NCBI GenBank assembly: GCA_964434855.1
Contig: CAYSWR010000021.1
Location: forward strand, 1 to 23,900
Origin: UBA8516 sp964434855
Lineage (GTDB): Archaea; Thermoproteota; Nitrososphaeria; Nitrososphaerales; Nitrosopumilaceae
Length of the DNA stretch: 23,900 nt
Reading direction: 5' to 3'
In this document: positions 16,319 through 22,564 of the stretch, one piece after another
Layout of the letters: each line of letters opens with the position of its first letter
Position numbering within the stretch: the first letter of the stretch is position 1
Made by a program: the position numbers and the translations under genes
Notes under the pieces: generated by a model
Databases searched by the model: none
What the model saw: the letters and a program-made list of their open reading frames with translations, nothing else
Told to the model about the DNA's origin: nothing

Positions 16319-17146
16319 ATGGAAAAGCAGGTGACAATGCAACGGTCCTATCGTGCAATGATTATTGTGGGATTTTTATCAATTGGAATATCCTTTTTGA
16401 TCTATACAAAGTATGATTATGCCGCAGTAACACAAGAAATGATTCCATTTCTTGAAAGAATCGCAGTAGGAATGTATGTTGTACTCTTTATGTCATTTGG
16501 AGCAATTGCATATGGATTGTATAAATTCTATAAGGTAAAAATTACACAAGGTGGTGATTCTATTTCTTCAATAATTGCAAATGCAATTAACAATAAAAGA
16601 TCAAAACAAGTCTTTATTGCAAGTGCGATAGGTTATGGAATATTTTTTTCACTGACATCTGGAATACTTGTATATCAACCCGAAGTAATATTTTCACAAC
16701 ACTACGGGGCCATAGTTCCATCAGTGCACATCACTCCTTGCTGTGGTCCTGCAGGCTACATGCCATCAATAGTTGGATACTTTACAGAACATGTAGGCTT
16801 TAAGATAATCCCGATTAATTTTGTATTGCAGGTTACAGTCTCCTTTCTAGTAGGTCTTAACTTTGCACTTGCCTCAAGAGCATTCTTGATGTGCAAAAAA
16901 GCAGGAGGAATGGGTGGGTTTGGTGCAGTAACTGGCCTTTTCATAGCATGTCCTACATGTGCTGGAACGTTGTTGAGTATTCTTGTAGGAGCTGGCGCGA
17001 TAGGTGTCTTTACAGTAGCACTGACACAACTTCAAACAGTTTTCATTGCAGCATCGATTCCTGTATTACTTGTAACTCCTGTAATAATGGCAAGAAACAT
17101 CAGAAAATTTACTCTTGGAAGCTGTGCTGTAGACACTAAACCGTGA
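16319..17146 (+). CDS. Polytopic membrane protein with CC and CPTC motifs, function unknown
   Basis: The 275-residue protein has about six hydrophobic segments: roughly 12-30, 47-68, 98-118, 165-190, 200-226 and 229-257. Two cysteine motifs stand out. HITPCCGPAGYMP (C141-C142) follows a loop after the third segment, and IACPTCAGTLLS (C211-x2-C214) opens the fifth. Single cysteines lie at 192 and 269. The glycine-rich segments and membrane-embedded CxxC resemble thiol redox carriers such as CcdA in style only; I see no family match. Metal or redox chemistry at the membrane is an inference. CAATTTAATG is about 27 bases before the ATG. Its stop overlaps the convergent 85-residue gene by 11 bases. 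Confidence 0.82.
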   Translation: MEKQVTMQRSYRAMIIVGFLSIGISFLIYTKYDYAAVTQEMIPFLERIAVGMYVVLFMSFGAIAYGLYKFYKVKITQGGDSISSIIANAINNKRSKQVFIASAIGYGIFFSLTSGILVYQPEVIFSQHYGAIVPSVHITPCCGPAGYMPSIVGYFTEHVGFKIIPINFVLQVTVSFLVGLNFALASRAFLMCKKAGGMGGFGAVTGLFIACPTCAGTLLSILVGAGAIGVFTVALTQLQTVFIAASIPVLLVTPVIMARNIRKFTLGSCAVDTKP

Positions 17147-17393
17147 CTGATTTTTTTACTTCAGGCATCTTCCAATCTCCGATGTTGTAACCATCGCGCC
17201 TGAGAAATTTCAGAGTAAGCTTGTAGACAAGCTCGTCATGGTCAACAGTTTCTAGAATTTCTTTCCATGATACCTTACCATCAAGTTCAATTTTTTTTGA
17301 AAGCTGACCTGCAATCACTTCTGCAATCTGCTTGCACTGGTCAAAAGTCTTGCCGTTTTTGTAAGCCCTTGTCCTGGTATCACAGCTATCCAT
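17136..17393 (-). CDS. Uncharacterised 85-residue protein
   Basis: I do not recognise it. The protein is charged and soluble, mostly helical by inspection. Features are KTFDQCKQIAEVIAGQLSKK (15-34), then a probable beta hairpin VSWKEILETVDHDELVYKL and a C-terminal RRDGYNIGDWKMPEV. It has two cysteines, C4 and C20, and no obvious active site. The start is ATG 17393, with CTTTTTATTG about 25 bases upstream on the minus strand. It shares 11 bases tail to tail with the membrane-protein gene. The gene appears real because of its start signals, codon use and clean fit between neighbours. Confidence 0.7.
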   Translation of the reverse strand: MDSCDTRTRAYKNGKTFDQCKQIAEVIAGQLSKKIELDGKVSWKEILETVDHDELVYKLTLKFLRRDGYNIGDWKMPEVKKSVTV

Positions 17394-17437
17394 ATTAAAA
17401 ATTGGATGTAGTTCAATAAAAAGTTCGTTAAATTAGA

Positions 17438-17507
17438 GCCGGAAACGCAAGAAACGCTGCATACCAATGTACGTCATGCTTTAGGGTTATTACCCAGCGT
17501 TTCCGGC
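17438..17507 (-). ncRNA. Candidate structured RNA: 11-bp perfect stem with internal hairpins
   Basis: GCCGGAAACGC (17438-17448) and GCGTTTCCGGC (17497-17507) are perfect inverse complements, GC-rich in an AT-rich setting, enclosing 48 bases. Inside lie a GGGT/ACCC hairpin (17484-17495) and a GCAT/ATGC pairing (17458-17480 area), so a three-way junction is possible. The arm heptamer GAAACGC is repeated at 17451-17457, so two registers can pair. On the minus strand a GTTAAATATC box (17528-17537) lies about 25 bases before 17507, which would start transcription at the first base of the stem. No coding frame fits. It does not match tRNA, 5S, SRP or RNase P RNA. A protein-binding palindrome or terminator is the main alternative. 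Confidence 0.4.
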
Positions 17508-17527
17508 AACATACAGTACGTGATTTA

Positions 17528-17537
17528 GATATTTAAC
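17528..17537 (-). promoter_or_regulatory. TATA-like box upstream of the 17438-17507 stem structure
   Basis: The box reads GTTAAATATC on the minus strand. Its centre is about 25 bases from the start of the stem at 17507. A plus-strand AT box (CAATAAAAAG, 17414-17423) exists too, but is only about 20 bases from the other end of the stem and better serves the 85-residue gene. Confidence 0.35.
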
Positions 17538-17575
17538 AAAGCGTGTGATTTTCAATCTTGATAATTAAACATCGA

Positions 17576-18424
17576 TCATGGTTTTGGCAAAACGCATTTG
17601 ATTAGTACATAATCTATGATTCCTTTTTGTGACGCATCTTTCATTTTTAGTAATGACTTGTAGAGAATATTTTCAAGATATGACGGATATTCTTTCAAAA
17701 TTTTGCGTCTCAATACATCTCTATTTTGGATGTAATAGTCAGTTAATGGTTCGTACACATTTTTTCCTATCTTTTGAAGTTCGCTAATGTGAAAACCTCC
17801 TCTTCTTATTTCGGATTTGATATTATCCAACGTATAATGTTCTGATGACCACGTAAAAGAAAGGATTCCTAGTTTCATAAATGACGCAAAAGATTCCTCT
17901 GTGGTAACGGGAATTGCCATAACTAGGATTCCATCTTTGTTTAAGACTCGTCTTGATTCTCTGATAAAACTAGTCAATGGTTTGAAATGCTGTGCGGATT
18001 CTAGCGCAATTACTCTGTCAGCGCAATTGTTTGCAAGTGGTAAGGTTGTTGAAGTAGAATTTACAAATGATACGCTATTGTTTATAGACGGTGTCTTTAG
18101 CTGGCCAAAATTAATATTCACACATGCAATGTGCAACGAATCATACATTGATCTCCAATGCATTGCTGGTTCAGAAAAACCACTGCCTACGTCTATTACA
18201 GTTTTTGCAGAATCTAGTTCAGCTAGGTTCCCAACTACTGTGCAGAGTTTATGCTGAGCTTCGATAGGATCCTTTGTGTTTTGATCCCAAAATCCAAAGT
18301 TGAGCATGTTGCCACCAGTTGCAAGCTGCATGACAGGAGACAGTGAATTGTAGAGATTGACCACATCATGCTCGTTGCGTCTAAACGTCCACAAAAGAAC
18401 TTGAATTGGATTAATTGAGACCAA
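17576..18424 (-). CDS. Class I SAM-dependent methyltransferase
   Basis: Rossmann-fold methyltransferase of 282 residues. The SAM-binding motif I is VIDVGSGFSEPA at 76-87. A conserved acidic end of strand 2 is unclear, motif II-like NNCADRVIALESAQHF lies near 132-147, and FIRESRRVLNKDGILVMAIP near 153-172 matches the post-II helix and strand. The order ESAQHF-LTSFIRESRRVL resembles small-molecule methyltransferases (tocopherol, sarcosine or quinone type), but the substrate cannot be told. The N-terminal 70 residues include NLYNSLSPVMQLATGGNMLNFGFW, as in that group. The start is TTG 18424; TATATA at 18449-18454 is about 27 bases upstream and no ATG fits. Confidence 0.85.
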   Translation of the reverse strand: MVSINPIQVLLWTFRRNEHDVVNLYNSLSPVMQLATGGNMLNFGFWDQNTKDPIEAQHKLCTVVGNLAELDSAKTVIDVGSGFSEPAMHWRSMYDSLHIACVNINFGQLKTPSINNSVSFVNSTSTTLPLANNCADRVIALESAQHFKPLTSFIRESRRVLNKDGILVMAIPVTTEESFASFMKLGILSFTWSSEHYTLDNIKSEIRRGGFHISELQKIGKNVYEPLTDYYIQNRDVLRRKILKEYPSYLENILYKSLLKMKDASQKGIIDYVLIKCVLPKP

Positions 18425-18448
18425 TGTTATTTCTAAACCGACTGTCGA

Positions 18449-18454
18449 TATATA
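18449..18454 (-). promoter_or_regulatory. TATA box for the methyltransferase gene
   Basis: A clean TATATA is centred about 27 bases before TTG 18424. It supports a leaderless transcript and the TTG start. Confidence 0.55.
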
Positions 18455-18469
18455 CTAGTCAGATAGTTT

Positions 18470-19354
18470 TCATTTCTTGCTTATCTTCTTAACAAGTTCA
18501 AGTATTCCAGTATAATCCAACTCGCCAAAGCCGTTTTCAATGGCATCTTGATACAACTTGTTTGCAAGTGTTGTCATTGGTAAAGACAAATTGAATTTTT
18601 CTGCAGCCTGGTTTATTGTGTCAAGATCTTTTTTCATCATCTTAAGAGTAAAGGTTGGTTTGAAATCTCCTTTTATCATCTTGGGACCTTTGTTTACACT
18701 CATCCCCGTCTTGAAATATGTAGAGTTTAAAATTTCTAAGAAAATTTCCGGTTCAAGACCTGCTCCTCTAACCAAGGTAATGCTTTCCGACAAAGACAAT
18801 GCAAGCATGGAAATCTGCAAGTTCATTGCTAGTTTCATTGCATGACCTGAACCATTTTCGCCTAGGTAAAACGTCTTGCTTCCAATAGTATCAAAGATTT
18901 TTTTATGATTTTCATAAACTGTTTTGTTTCCACCAACCATCACAACAAGCTCCCCCTTTTCTGCTTGAGTTGGACCGCCCATGACTGGTATGTCAAGCAT
19001 GGGAATTCCTTTTTCTGCATATTTTTTTGCTATCTCTCTTGATGATACTGGATTTATTGTACTCATGTCTGCCACTACAAGTCCATCATGTTTGCCGTCT
19101 ACGATTCCATCTTTCCCAAAAGAAAGAGCTTCTACGGCTTGGGCATCTTTGACTATGGTTATTACAAAATCCGAAGACTTGGCAACATCTTTTGGAGAAT
19201 CCGCTACTGATGCTCCAAGAGTTTTTAGCTGGTCTGCTTTTTCTCTAGTTCTGTTGTAAACAGTCAGCTGGTAGCCTGATTTTAAAAGTCTGGTTGCTAC
19301 AGCTCTTCCAAGCATCCCCGTTCCAATAATTCCTATCTTATCCAACGAATGCAT
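18470..19354 (-). CDS. NAD(P)-dependent beta-hydroxyacid dehydrogenase (3-hydroxyisobutyrate/glyoxylate reductase family)
   Basis: The 294-residue enzyme from ATG 19354 has the normal length of the family. The frame runs on to 19465, but that extension would overlap the divergent gene at 19453 and lacks family similarity. The nucleotide-binding motif is GIIGTGMLG at 8-16, followed by the N-R-T of YNRT (33-36), which favours NADP. The substrate-binding motif is DIPVMGGPTQAEKG at 121-134. The catalytic Lys is K174 with N178 in GHAMKLAMN. These enzymes reduce or oxidise small 3-hydroxy or 2-oxo acids such as glyoxylate, succinic semialdehyde or 3-hydroxyisobutyrate. Reduction of succinic semialdehyde would be relevant to the thaumarchaeal carbon cycle, but the sequence does not show specificity. 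Confidence 0.9.
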   Translation of the reverse strand: MHSLDKIGIIGTGMLGRAVATRLLKSGYQLTVYNRTREKADQLKTLGASVADSPKDVAKSSDFVITIVKDAQAVEALSFGKDGIVDGKHDGLVVADMSTINPVSSREIAKKYAEKGIPMLDIPVMGGPTQAEKGELVVMVGGNKTVYENHKKIFDTIGSKTFYLGENGSGHAMKLAMNLQISMLALSLSESITLVRGAGLEPEIFLEILNSTYFKTGMSVNKGPKMIKGDFKPTFTLKMMKKDLDTINQAAEKFNLSLPMTTLANKLYQDAIENGFGELDYTGILELVKKISKK

Positions 19355-19424
19355 TTTCTTTTGATTAGCTTTGTATTCTTTCCTATTGCAGTATTGCTTT
19401 ACATACTCATAAATCTGAAACTTT

Positions 19425-19433
19425 CTTATATGA
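19425..19433 (+). promoter_or_regulatory. TATA-like box for the gene at 19453
   Basis: CTTATATGA is centred about 24 bases before ATG 19453 and fits a leaderless start. Confidence 0.5.
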
Positions 19434-19452
19434 TAAAAAATGAATCTGTGAC

Positions 19453-19749
19453 ATGCCATTGGCAAATGATATCATAATAAGATTAAACGAAATCACAACA
19501 TCGGTTTCTAGTAAAAAGAAACTCTCACAAGATGATGAGAATATGATCAAAAACATCTTCAATAGTATAGTTGAAGGTGGTGGAAGATACGATGTATATG
19601 AGATAGAATCTTGGTTTGCACTAGAAGGTTCATGGAAAGATAAATCAGTTGTAGATCGTATAATGAACATAGCGCATTATCAACAAACAAAATACGAAGA
19701 AAAAAACAAACTAAAGTTTGTCTCTGATGACTGTAGTTGTGGTAATTAG
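19453..19749 (+). CDS. Uncharacterised 98-residue protein with a C-terminal cysteine pair
   Basis: I do not recognise this family. The protein is hydrophilic and helical, with no membrane segment. LSQDDENMIKNIFNSIVEGG (24-43) and YDVYEIESWFALEGSWKDKS (46-65) are the most structured parts. It ends with DDCSCGN, a C-x-C at the extreme C-terminus that could bind metal or form a thioether or disulphide. It is divergent from the dehydrogenase at 18470-19354, and a TATA-like box sits at the leaderless distance. It begins a run of small genes with little family similarity. Confidence 0.7.
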   Translation: MPLANDIIIRLNEITTSVSSKKKLSQDDENMIKNIFNSIVEGGGRYDVYEIESWFALEGSWKDKSVVDRIMNIAHYQQTKYEEKNKLKFVSDDCSCGN

Positions 19750-19774
19750 AAAAAAATTACAAAATTTCTGTTAA

Positions 19775-20209
19775 ATGCTACACTTTTATTGCCTCGATAT
19801 GCGATCTGTCATATTGCTAAATTGTAATTTTAAAATAACATGGTCAAGCAGAATCGGTTATGAAAATACAAACAAAGCAAAGATCCCTTCAGGCGCTGGC
19901 GTGTATGAAATTCAAGGGCGCAAAACTACAGACGGTGGATATACGAGAAGATTTGTTGGCATAACTGATAATTTGCAGCAAATTTACGCAAAACATTTGT
20001 CAGATAATGAAGCAAATGAAAAACTAAGGGCGTTTCTAAAAGAAAAAAAGGCATTCTTTAGATACGTGACAAGCGATGGGGAAAGCACAAGAAAAGATTT
20101 GGAAAAAGGTCTTTACTTCAAATACAAACACAGCTTTAACACAACTGATACTCCTCCATCTGGCTCGGGAAAATACGACAAAATTAGAATAATGGAAACT
20201 AACGCATAA
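19775..20209 (+). CDS. Degenerate GIY-YIG nuclease-like protein
   Basis: The 144-residue frame contains GVYEIQ at 42-47 and RRFVGITDNL at 58-67, which resemble the GIY and YIG halves of the GIY-YIG domain with FVG in place of YIG. KDLEKGLYFKYK at 108-119 supplies a Glu (E110) where the metal-binding Glu is expected. The Arg usually found in the helix after YIG is not evident (NLQQIYAKH). It may therefore be a fold relative without full nuclease activity. The start is uncertain: ATG 19775 gives an N-terminus of low plausibility, MLHFYCLDMRSVILLN. ATG 19799 is an alternative, and the domain starts only near residue 25. It follows the 98-residue gene by 25 bases. Confidence 0.6.
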   Translation: MLHFYCLDMRSVILLNCNFKITWSSRIGYENTNKAKIPSGAGVYEIQGRKTTDGGYTRRFVGITDNLQQIYAKHLSDNEANEKLRAFLKEKKAFFRYVTSDGESTRKDLEKGLYFKYKHSFNTTDTPPSGSGKYDKIRIMETNA

Positions 20210-20246
20210 TTGGATCTAGTCTGTTATGTAACATGGTTACGTCAGG

Positions 20247-20255
20247 CTTAATATG
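20247..20255 (+). promoter_or_regulatory. TATA-like box upstream of the 20277-20368 stem structure
   Basis: CTTAATATG is centred about 26 bases before the left arm. It does not serve a coding gene, since the next start codon is 170 bases away and has its own TATA-like box. Confidence 0.4.
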
Positions 20256-20276
20256 ATTTTTAACGATAACAATGTC

Positions 20277-20368
20277 AGACATGAACGCCAGCTGCTGTTG
20301 CTCTCAGAACTCATAACCAAGACATATGTGCGTCCCCTGACAATTGACCAAAGATGGCGTTCCTGTCA
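20277..20368 (+). ncRNA. Candidate structured RNA: long imperfect stem between genes
   Basis: AGACATGAACGCCA (20277-20290) pairs with TGGCGTTCCTGTCA (20355-20368) at 12 of 14 positions, with an unbroken 8-base core GAACGCCA/TGGCGTTC, enclosing 64 bases. CTTAATATG (20247-20255) is centred 26 bases before the left arm, so transcription would start at the stem. A TTTTAT tract follows the right arm. The 219-base gap holds no plausible coding frame. The design parallels the stem at 17438-17507: a long GC-richer outer stem, 50-65 inner bases, and a TATA box about 25 bases from the stem. I could not place it in a known RNA family; clear C and D boxes are missing. Confidence 0.4.
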
Positions 20369-20398
20369 TTTTATATCATGTAAAATTATACATTAAAA

Positions 20399-20428
20399 CC
20401 TATATTCTACTACAAAACGTCATTTTGT
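20399..20428 (+). promoter_or_regulatory. TATA-like box and small inverted repeat before the SRPBCC gene
   Basis: CCTATATTC (20399-20407) is centred about 25 bases before ATG 20429. Between box and ATG lies ACAAAA-CGTCA-TTTTGT (20412-20428), a 6-base inverted repeat that would cover the transcription start. That is a usual place for a repressor, but the arms are short and AT-rich. Confidence 0.4.
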
Positions 20429-20911
20429 ATGACTGAGATAAAGTCATCTATTCAGATTAATTCTCCAGTAGACAAGGTCTGGAATGTTGTGTCTGATCTT
20501 GACAGAGAATCAAAATTTTGGAACAATATTACAAAAGTCAGAACCATATCAACAGAAAATAATGTTGTAAAACGTGAGATTACATTAGGCAAAGTGGACA
20601 GATGCTTACAGACTGTGACACTTTATCCACAAGAAAAAATTCTTGTAGAATTTACCAAGGGAATGATTGGTGGAACAAAAACAACTACACTGACACCAAG
20701 TGCTGGTGGTACTCACTTGGAAATACTATGGGATGTCAAATTCAAAGGAATGGCAGGATTCATGTCAGGAAAACTAAACAGTGATTTTCAAGATCAGACG
20801 GAACAAGCTCTTCTTGCAATAAAACAAGCAGCTGAAGGCAGTACACCACAATCACAATTTAAGATGGAAACAAGAACCCACTGGGCCGACAAGTTCGATT
20901 CTGCCAAGTAA
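20429..20911 (+). CDS. SRPBCC (START-like / polyketide-cyclase-type) ligand-binding protein
   Basis: A 160-residue protein with the helix-grip fold pattern: an opening strand and helix, IKSSIQINSPVDKVWNVVSDL at about 4-24, and then alternating strands (VVKREITLGKV, EKILVEFTKGMIGGTKTTTLTP, GGTHLEILWDVKFKG). The long C-terminal helix is FQDQTEQALLAIKQAAEG. Members bind hydrophobic ligands or act as cyclases or CoxG-like factors; no ligand can be named. The last 20 residues, polar with WADKFDSAK, extend beyond the domain. The ATG is supported by a TATA-like box 25 bases upstream. No operon partner is evident. Confidence 0.82.
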   Translation: MTEIKSSIQINSPVDKVWNVVSDLDRESKFWNNITKVRTISTENNVVKREITLGKVDRCLQTVTLYPQEKILVEFTKGMIGGTKTTTLTPSAGGTHLEILWDVKFKGMAGFMSGKLNSDFQDQTEQALLAIKQAAEGSTPQSQFKMETRTHWADKFDSAK

Positions 20912-20920
20912 ATCTGTAAT

Positions 20921-21079
20921 TTACCACATGCCCCCGCCACCACCTGGGTTGTCAAAGTTTTTCTGAGACGGGCGGGCGTGAGCTTTTTTCATATGCCTTT
21001 CTAATCGTACAGGATCATTTAGTTCCATGCCGCATTCTTTACATTTTGTTTCAACGGATTTTTTCTTGAAAAAGCCCAT
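20921..21079 (-). CDS. Small C2H2 zinc-finger protein (52 residues)
   Basis: Minus-strand frame from ATG 21079 to TAA 20921. A single classical finger spans 13-34: C13-x2-C16-x12-H29-x4-H34 (CKECGMEL...RLERHMKKAH). The N-terminus MGFFKKKS is basic. The C-terminus is a flexible glycine run ending GGGGGMW. One-finger proteins of this size are frequent in thaumarchaea and may bind DNA, RNA or protein; which one is not visible here. The spacing is identical to both fingers of the protein at 23155-23337, and both proteins begin with a short M-x-F-F basic stretch, so they are probably relatives. Confidence 0.8.
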   Translation of the reverse strand: MGFFKKKSVETKCKECGMELNDPVRLERHMKKAHARPSQKNFDNPGGGGGMW

Positions 21080-21123
21080 GATATCATCAGGATTATACTG
21101 ATATTAAAATTGAATTGTTTGGT

Positions 21124-21342
21124 CTATCGCAGATCTTCTTTTTTTATTCCACTAGTTTCAATTTCATATCTTAGCGGTGCTGGCAATTCATGGTATGCCT
21201 TGTCTACTAGAATCTTGATTTGATCATCTGGAACATTGACTTTTCTTAACAGAGTTCCACGCTGGTGCGCAAAAGCATTTTTCCAAAATCCTGACCCATC
21301 AAATGTTCCTATCTTTGGCAAATAGCTGGATGGTCTACCCAT
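21124..21342 (-). CDS. Uncharacterised 72-residue protein, coupled to a thioesterase
   Basis: I do not recognise it. The N-terminus is MGRPSSYLPKIGTFDGSGFW. The rest looks helical, with a loop-rich LPAPLRYEIETSGIKKEDL end. It is hydrophilic and has no cysteine. It starts inside the last 8 bases of the thioesterase gene on the same strand, so the two are translated from one message and may act together. A small accessory subunit of the thioesterase is possible, but only context says so. Confidence 0.7.
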   Translation of the reverse strand: MGRPSSYLPKIGTFDGSGFWKNAFAHQRGTLLRKVNVPDDQIKILVDKAYHELPAPLRYEIETSGIKKEDLR

Positions 21343-21826
21343 GTTCTGCTCTCTCTTTTGCTAATTTGTATTCCTTTGCTCTTTGTTCCATCCTTGTCTT
21401 TCCTTCTGCAAACTTTCTCCTGTCTTCATCGGTTTCAAGTACTAGTTCTGGCACTGGGGTTGGCTTGCCATCTTTGTCAAGTGCTACTGCGGTAACATAG
21501 GCCGTACCTGTAAGAGTTCGAGTGTTTTTTGCAATGTCTTCTGCTTCTACTTTGATCTCAATTTCCATCGATGATTTACTGACATAATTTAGTCTGGCAC
21601 TTACAATCAACGCATTTCCTACATAGACTGGTTTTAGAAAGTTGACTCTGTCAATGCTTGCAGTAACTATGTTTGTCTGGGCATGTCTTTGTGCAACAAG
21701 ACCTGCTGCAAGATCAATTTGTTTTAGGATCTCGCCTCCAAAGACATTACCAGCTGGGTTTGCGTCAGATGGAAACATGCGTACTATCATCTCTGCTTTT
21801 GATTCGTTTGGACTCTTCGCATTCAA
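21335..21826 (-). CDS. Acyl-CoA thioesterase, hotdog fold (YciA/BACH type)
   Basis: A 163-residue hotdog enzyme that hydrolyses acyl-CoA to free acid and CoA. The catalytic helix signature is ANPAGNVFGGEILKQIDLAAG at about 22-42 (N-x-x-G-x-x-F/hotdog helix), followed by strands TASIDRVNFLKPVYVGNALIVSA and MEIEIKVEAED, with TGTAYVTAVALDKDGKP. The last 30 residues form a charged helix, EDRRKFAEGKTRMEQRAKEY. The start is TTG 21826; an in-frame ATG at 21790 would remove 12 residues. A CTAAATAAAAAGG box lies about 31 bases before the TTG. It overlaps the downstream 72-residue gene by 8 bases. The substrate chain length is unknown. Confidence 0.88.
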   Translation of the reverse strand: MNAKSPNESKAEMIVRMFPSDANPAGNVFGGEILKQIDLAAGLVAQRHAQTNIVTASIDRVNFLKPVYVGNALIVSARLNYVSKSSMEIEIKVEAEDIAKNTRTLTGTAYVTAVALDKDGKPTPVPELVLETDEDRRKFAEGKTRMEQRAKEYKLAKERAEHG

Positions 21827-21857
21827 AGAATTTCAGATTAGACTGGTTTCTCCCTTT

Positions 21858-22034
21858 TTATTTAGCTTCTTTTACTTGGTACTCTTCAAGGAAATCCCAC
21901 GGTTCACCAGTTTCATTTTGTTTTAGCCACTCTGCCATTTTTTGAATCACCTCTTTTTTTGTAAACTTGCCCTCTTTTGTAACAAAGTATTCTTTTTTTG
22001 ATTCCCTGAATTTTTTGTAATCCATGCCTTTCAT
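21858..22034 (-). CDS. Small acidic/basic uncharacterised protein (58 residues)
   Basis: Minus-strand frame from ATG 22034 (or ATG 22025, three residues shorter) to TAA 21858. The product is highly charged and helical: MKGMDYKKFRESKKEYFVTK, a central FTKKEVIQKMAEWLKQNETG, and a C-terminal PWDFLEEYQVKEAK. A Trp/Phe patch in the second half could pack as a small helical hairpin. I know no function. A TATAAATA box lies at 22038-22045, too near to serve this ATG, so the promoter may lie further up. Clean reading and normal codon use favour a real gene. Confidence 0.65.
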   Translation of the reverse strand: MKGMDYKKFRESKKEYFVTKEGKFTKKEVIQKMAEWLKQNETGEPWDFLEEYQVKEAK

Positions 22035-22073
22035 AATTATTTATAGAAAAACTAGTAGAAATCTTCTTGCCCT

Positions 22074-22564
22074 TCAATCAACCTTGTCTGTCTTTATACC
22101 ACTGGAATCTATCTTCTTGTTTAGATCCAAGATTTTGTTTAAAATTTCTTCATGGCGTGAATCAATACCTTCGATCCTTTTTAAGATGATATCATGGTTT
22201 TCATCCAATTCTTTTATTCGATTTAAAGCGAGATCCTGGATTTCTGCAGTTTTCTNNNNNNNNNNNNNNNNNNNNNNNNNNNNNNNNNNNNNNNNNNNNN
22301 NNNNNNNNNNNNNNNNNNNNNNNNNNNNNNNNNNNNNNNNNNNNNNNNNNNNNNNTCATCCAATTCTTTTATTCGATTTAAAGCGAGATCCTGGATTTCT
22401 GCAGTTTTCTTTTGACGGTTATAAATCCACCAACTTACTACCCCACCTATTACTGCTCCAGCCGCTATTCCCAAGTATGTACTTGATGCATTTGTCATAT
22501 CCTGACAACCTTTGGTAATCTCAGGAATACAACCCCATGAGAAAAACAAGTTAGGAAACCACAT
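22074..22564 (-). CDS. Membrane-anchored coiled-coil protein interrupted by a false assembly gap
   Basis: The gene is split in this assembly by 100 Ns and a 55-base duplication. Collapsing both gives one frame of 336 bases, 111 residues, from ATG 22564 to TGA 22074-22076. A TTATAAAA box sits about 23 bases upstream. ATG 22498 (MTNASS) is an alternative start. The N-terminus holds one membrane segment, YLGIAAGAVIGGVVSWWIY (30-48), then basic RQKK. The rest is a heptad-like helix that reads ELDENHDIILKRIEGIDSRHE across the joined gap and ends NKKIDSSGIKTDKVD. The layout suggests a small membrane-tethered coiled coil facing the cytoplasm. Function is unknown. Confidence 0.75.
22201..22255. repeat. 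55-base direct repeat, copy 1, left flank of the N gap
   Basis: The last 55 bases before the Ns are identical to the first 55 after them. The copy continues leftward uniquely. It is best read as a contig end carrying an unmerged overlap, not a biological repeat. Confidence 0.9.
22256..22355. other. 100-base run of N (scaffold gap)
   Basis: Exactly 100 Ns, a conventional filler for a gap of unknown size. Because both flanks share the same 55 bases and the merged sequence restores an open frame, the true gap is probably of negative length. Confidence 0.95.
22356..22410. repeat. 55-base direct repeat, copy 2, right flank of the N gap
   Basis: Identical to 22201-22255 along its full length, starting at the first base after the gap and continuing uniquely to the right. 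The length equals a common assembler k-mer size. Confidence 0.9.

Noticed and set aside
17438..17511. Plus-strand box H/ACA guide RNA (ACA follows the stem)
   Set aside because: No convincing upper stem with a kink-turn and no recognisable rRNA target in the pocket; the TATA box spacing favours the minus strand. Left as a weak alternative.
19355..19465. N-terminal extension of the beta-hydroxyacid dehydrogenase to 19465
   Set aside because: It overlaps the divergent gene at 19453 and its TATA box. ATG 19354 gives the normal length and the normal Rossmann opening.
17438..20368. The two inverted repeats as ends of a transposon or MITEs
   Set aside because: Their sequences differ from each other, no target-site duplications flank them, and no transposase lies near.
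22201..22410. 55-base flanks as a genuine tandem or CRISPR-like repeat
   Set aside because: The copies end exactly at the N run, there are only two, and collapsing them restores a reading frame.
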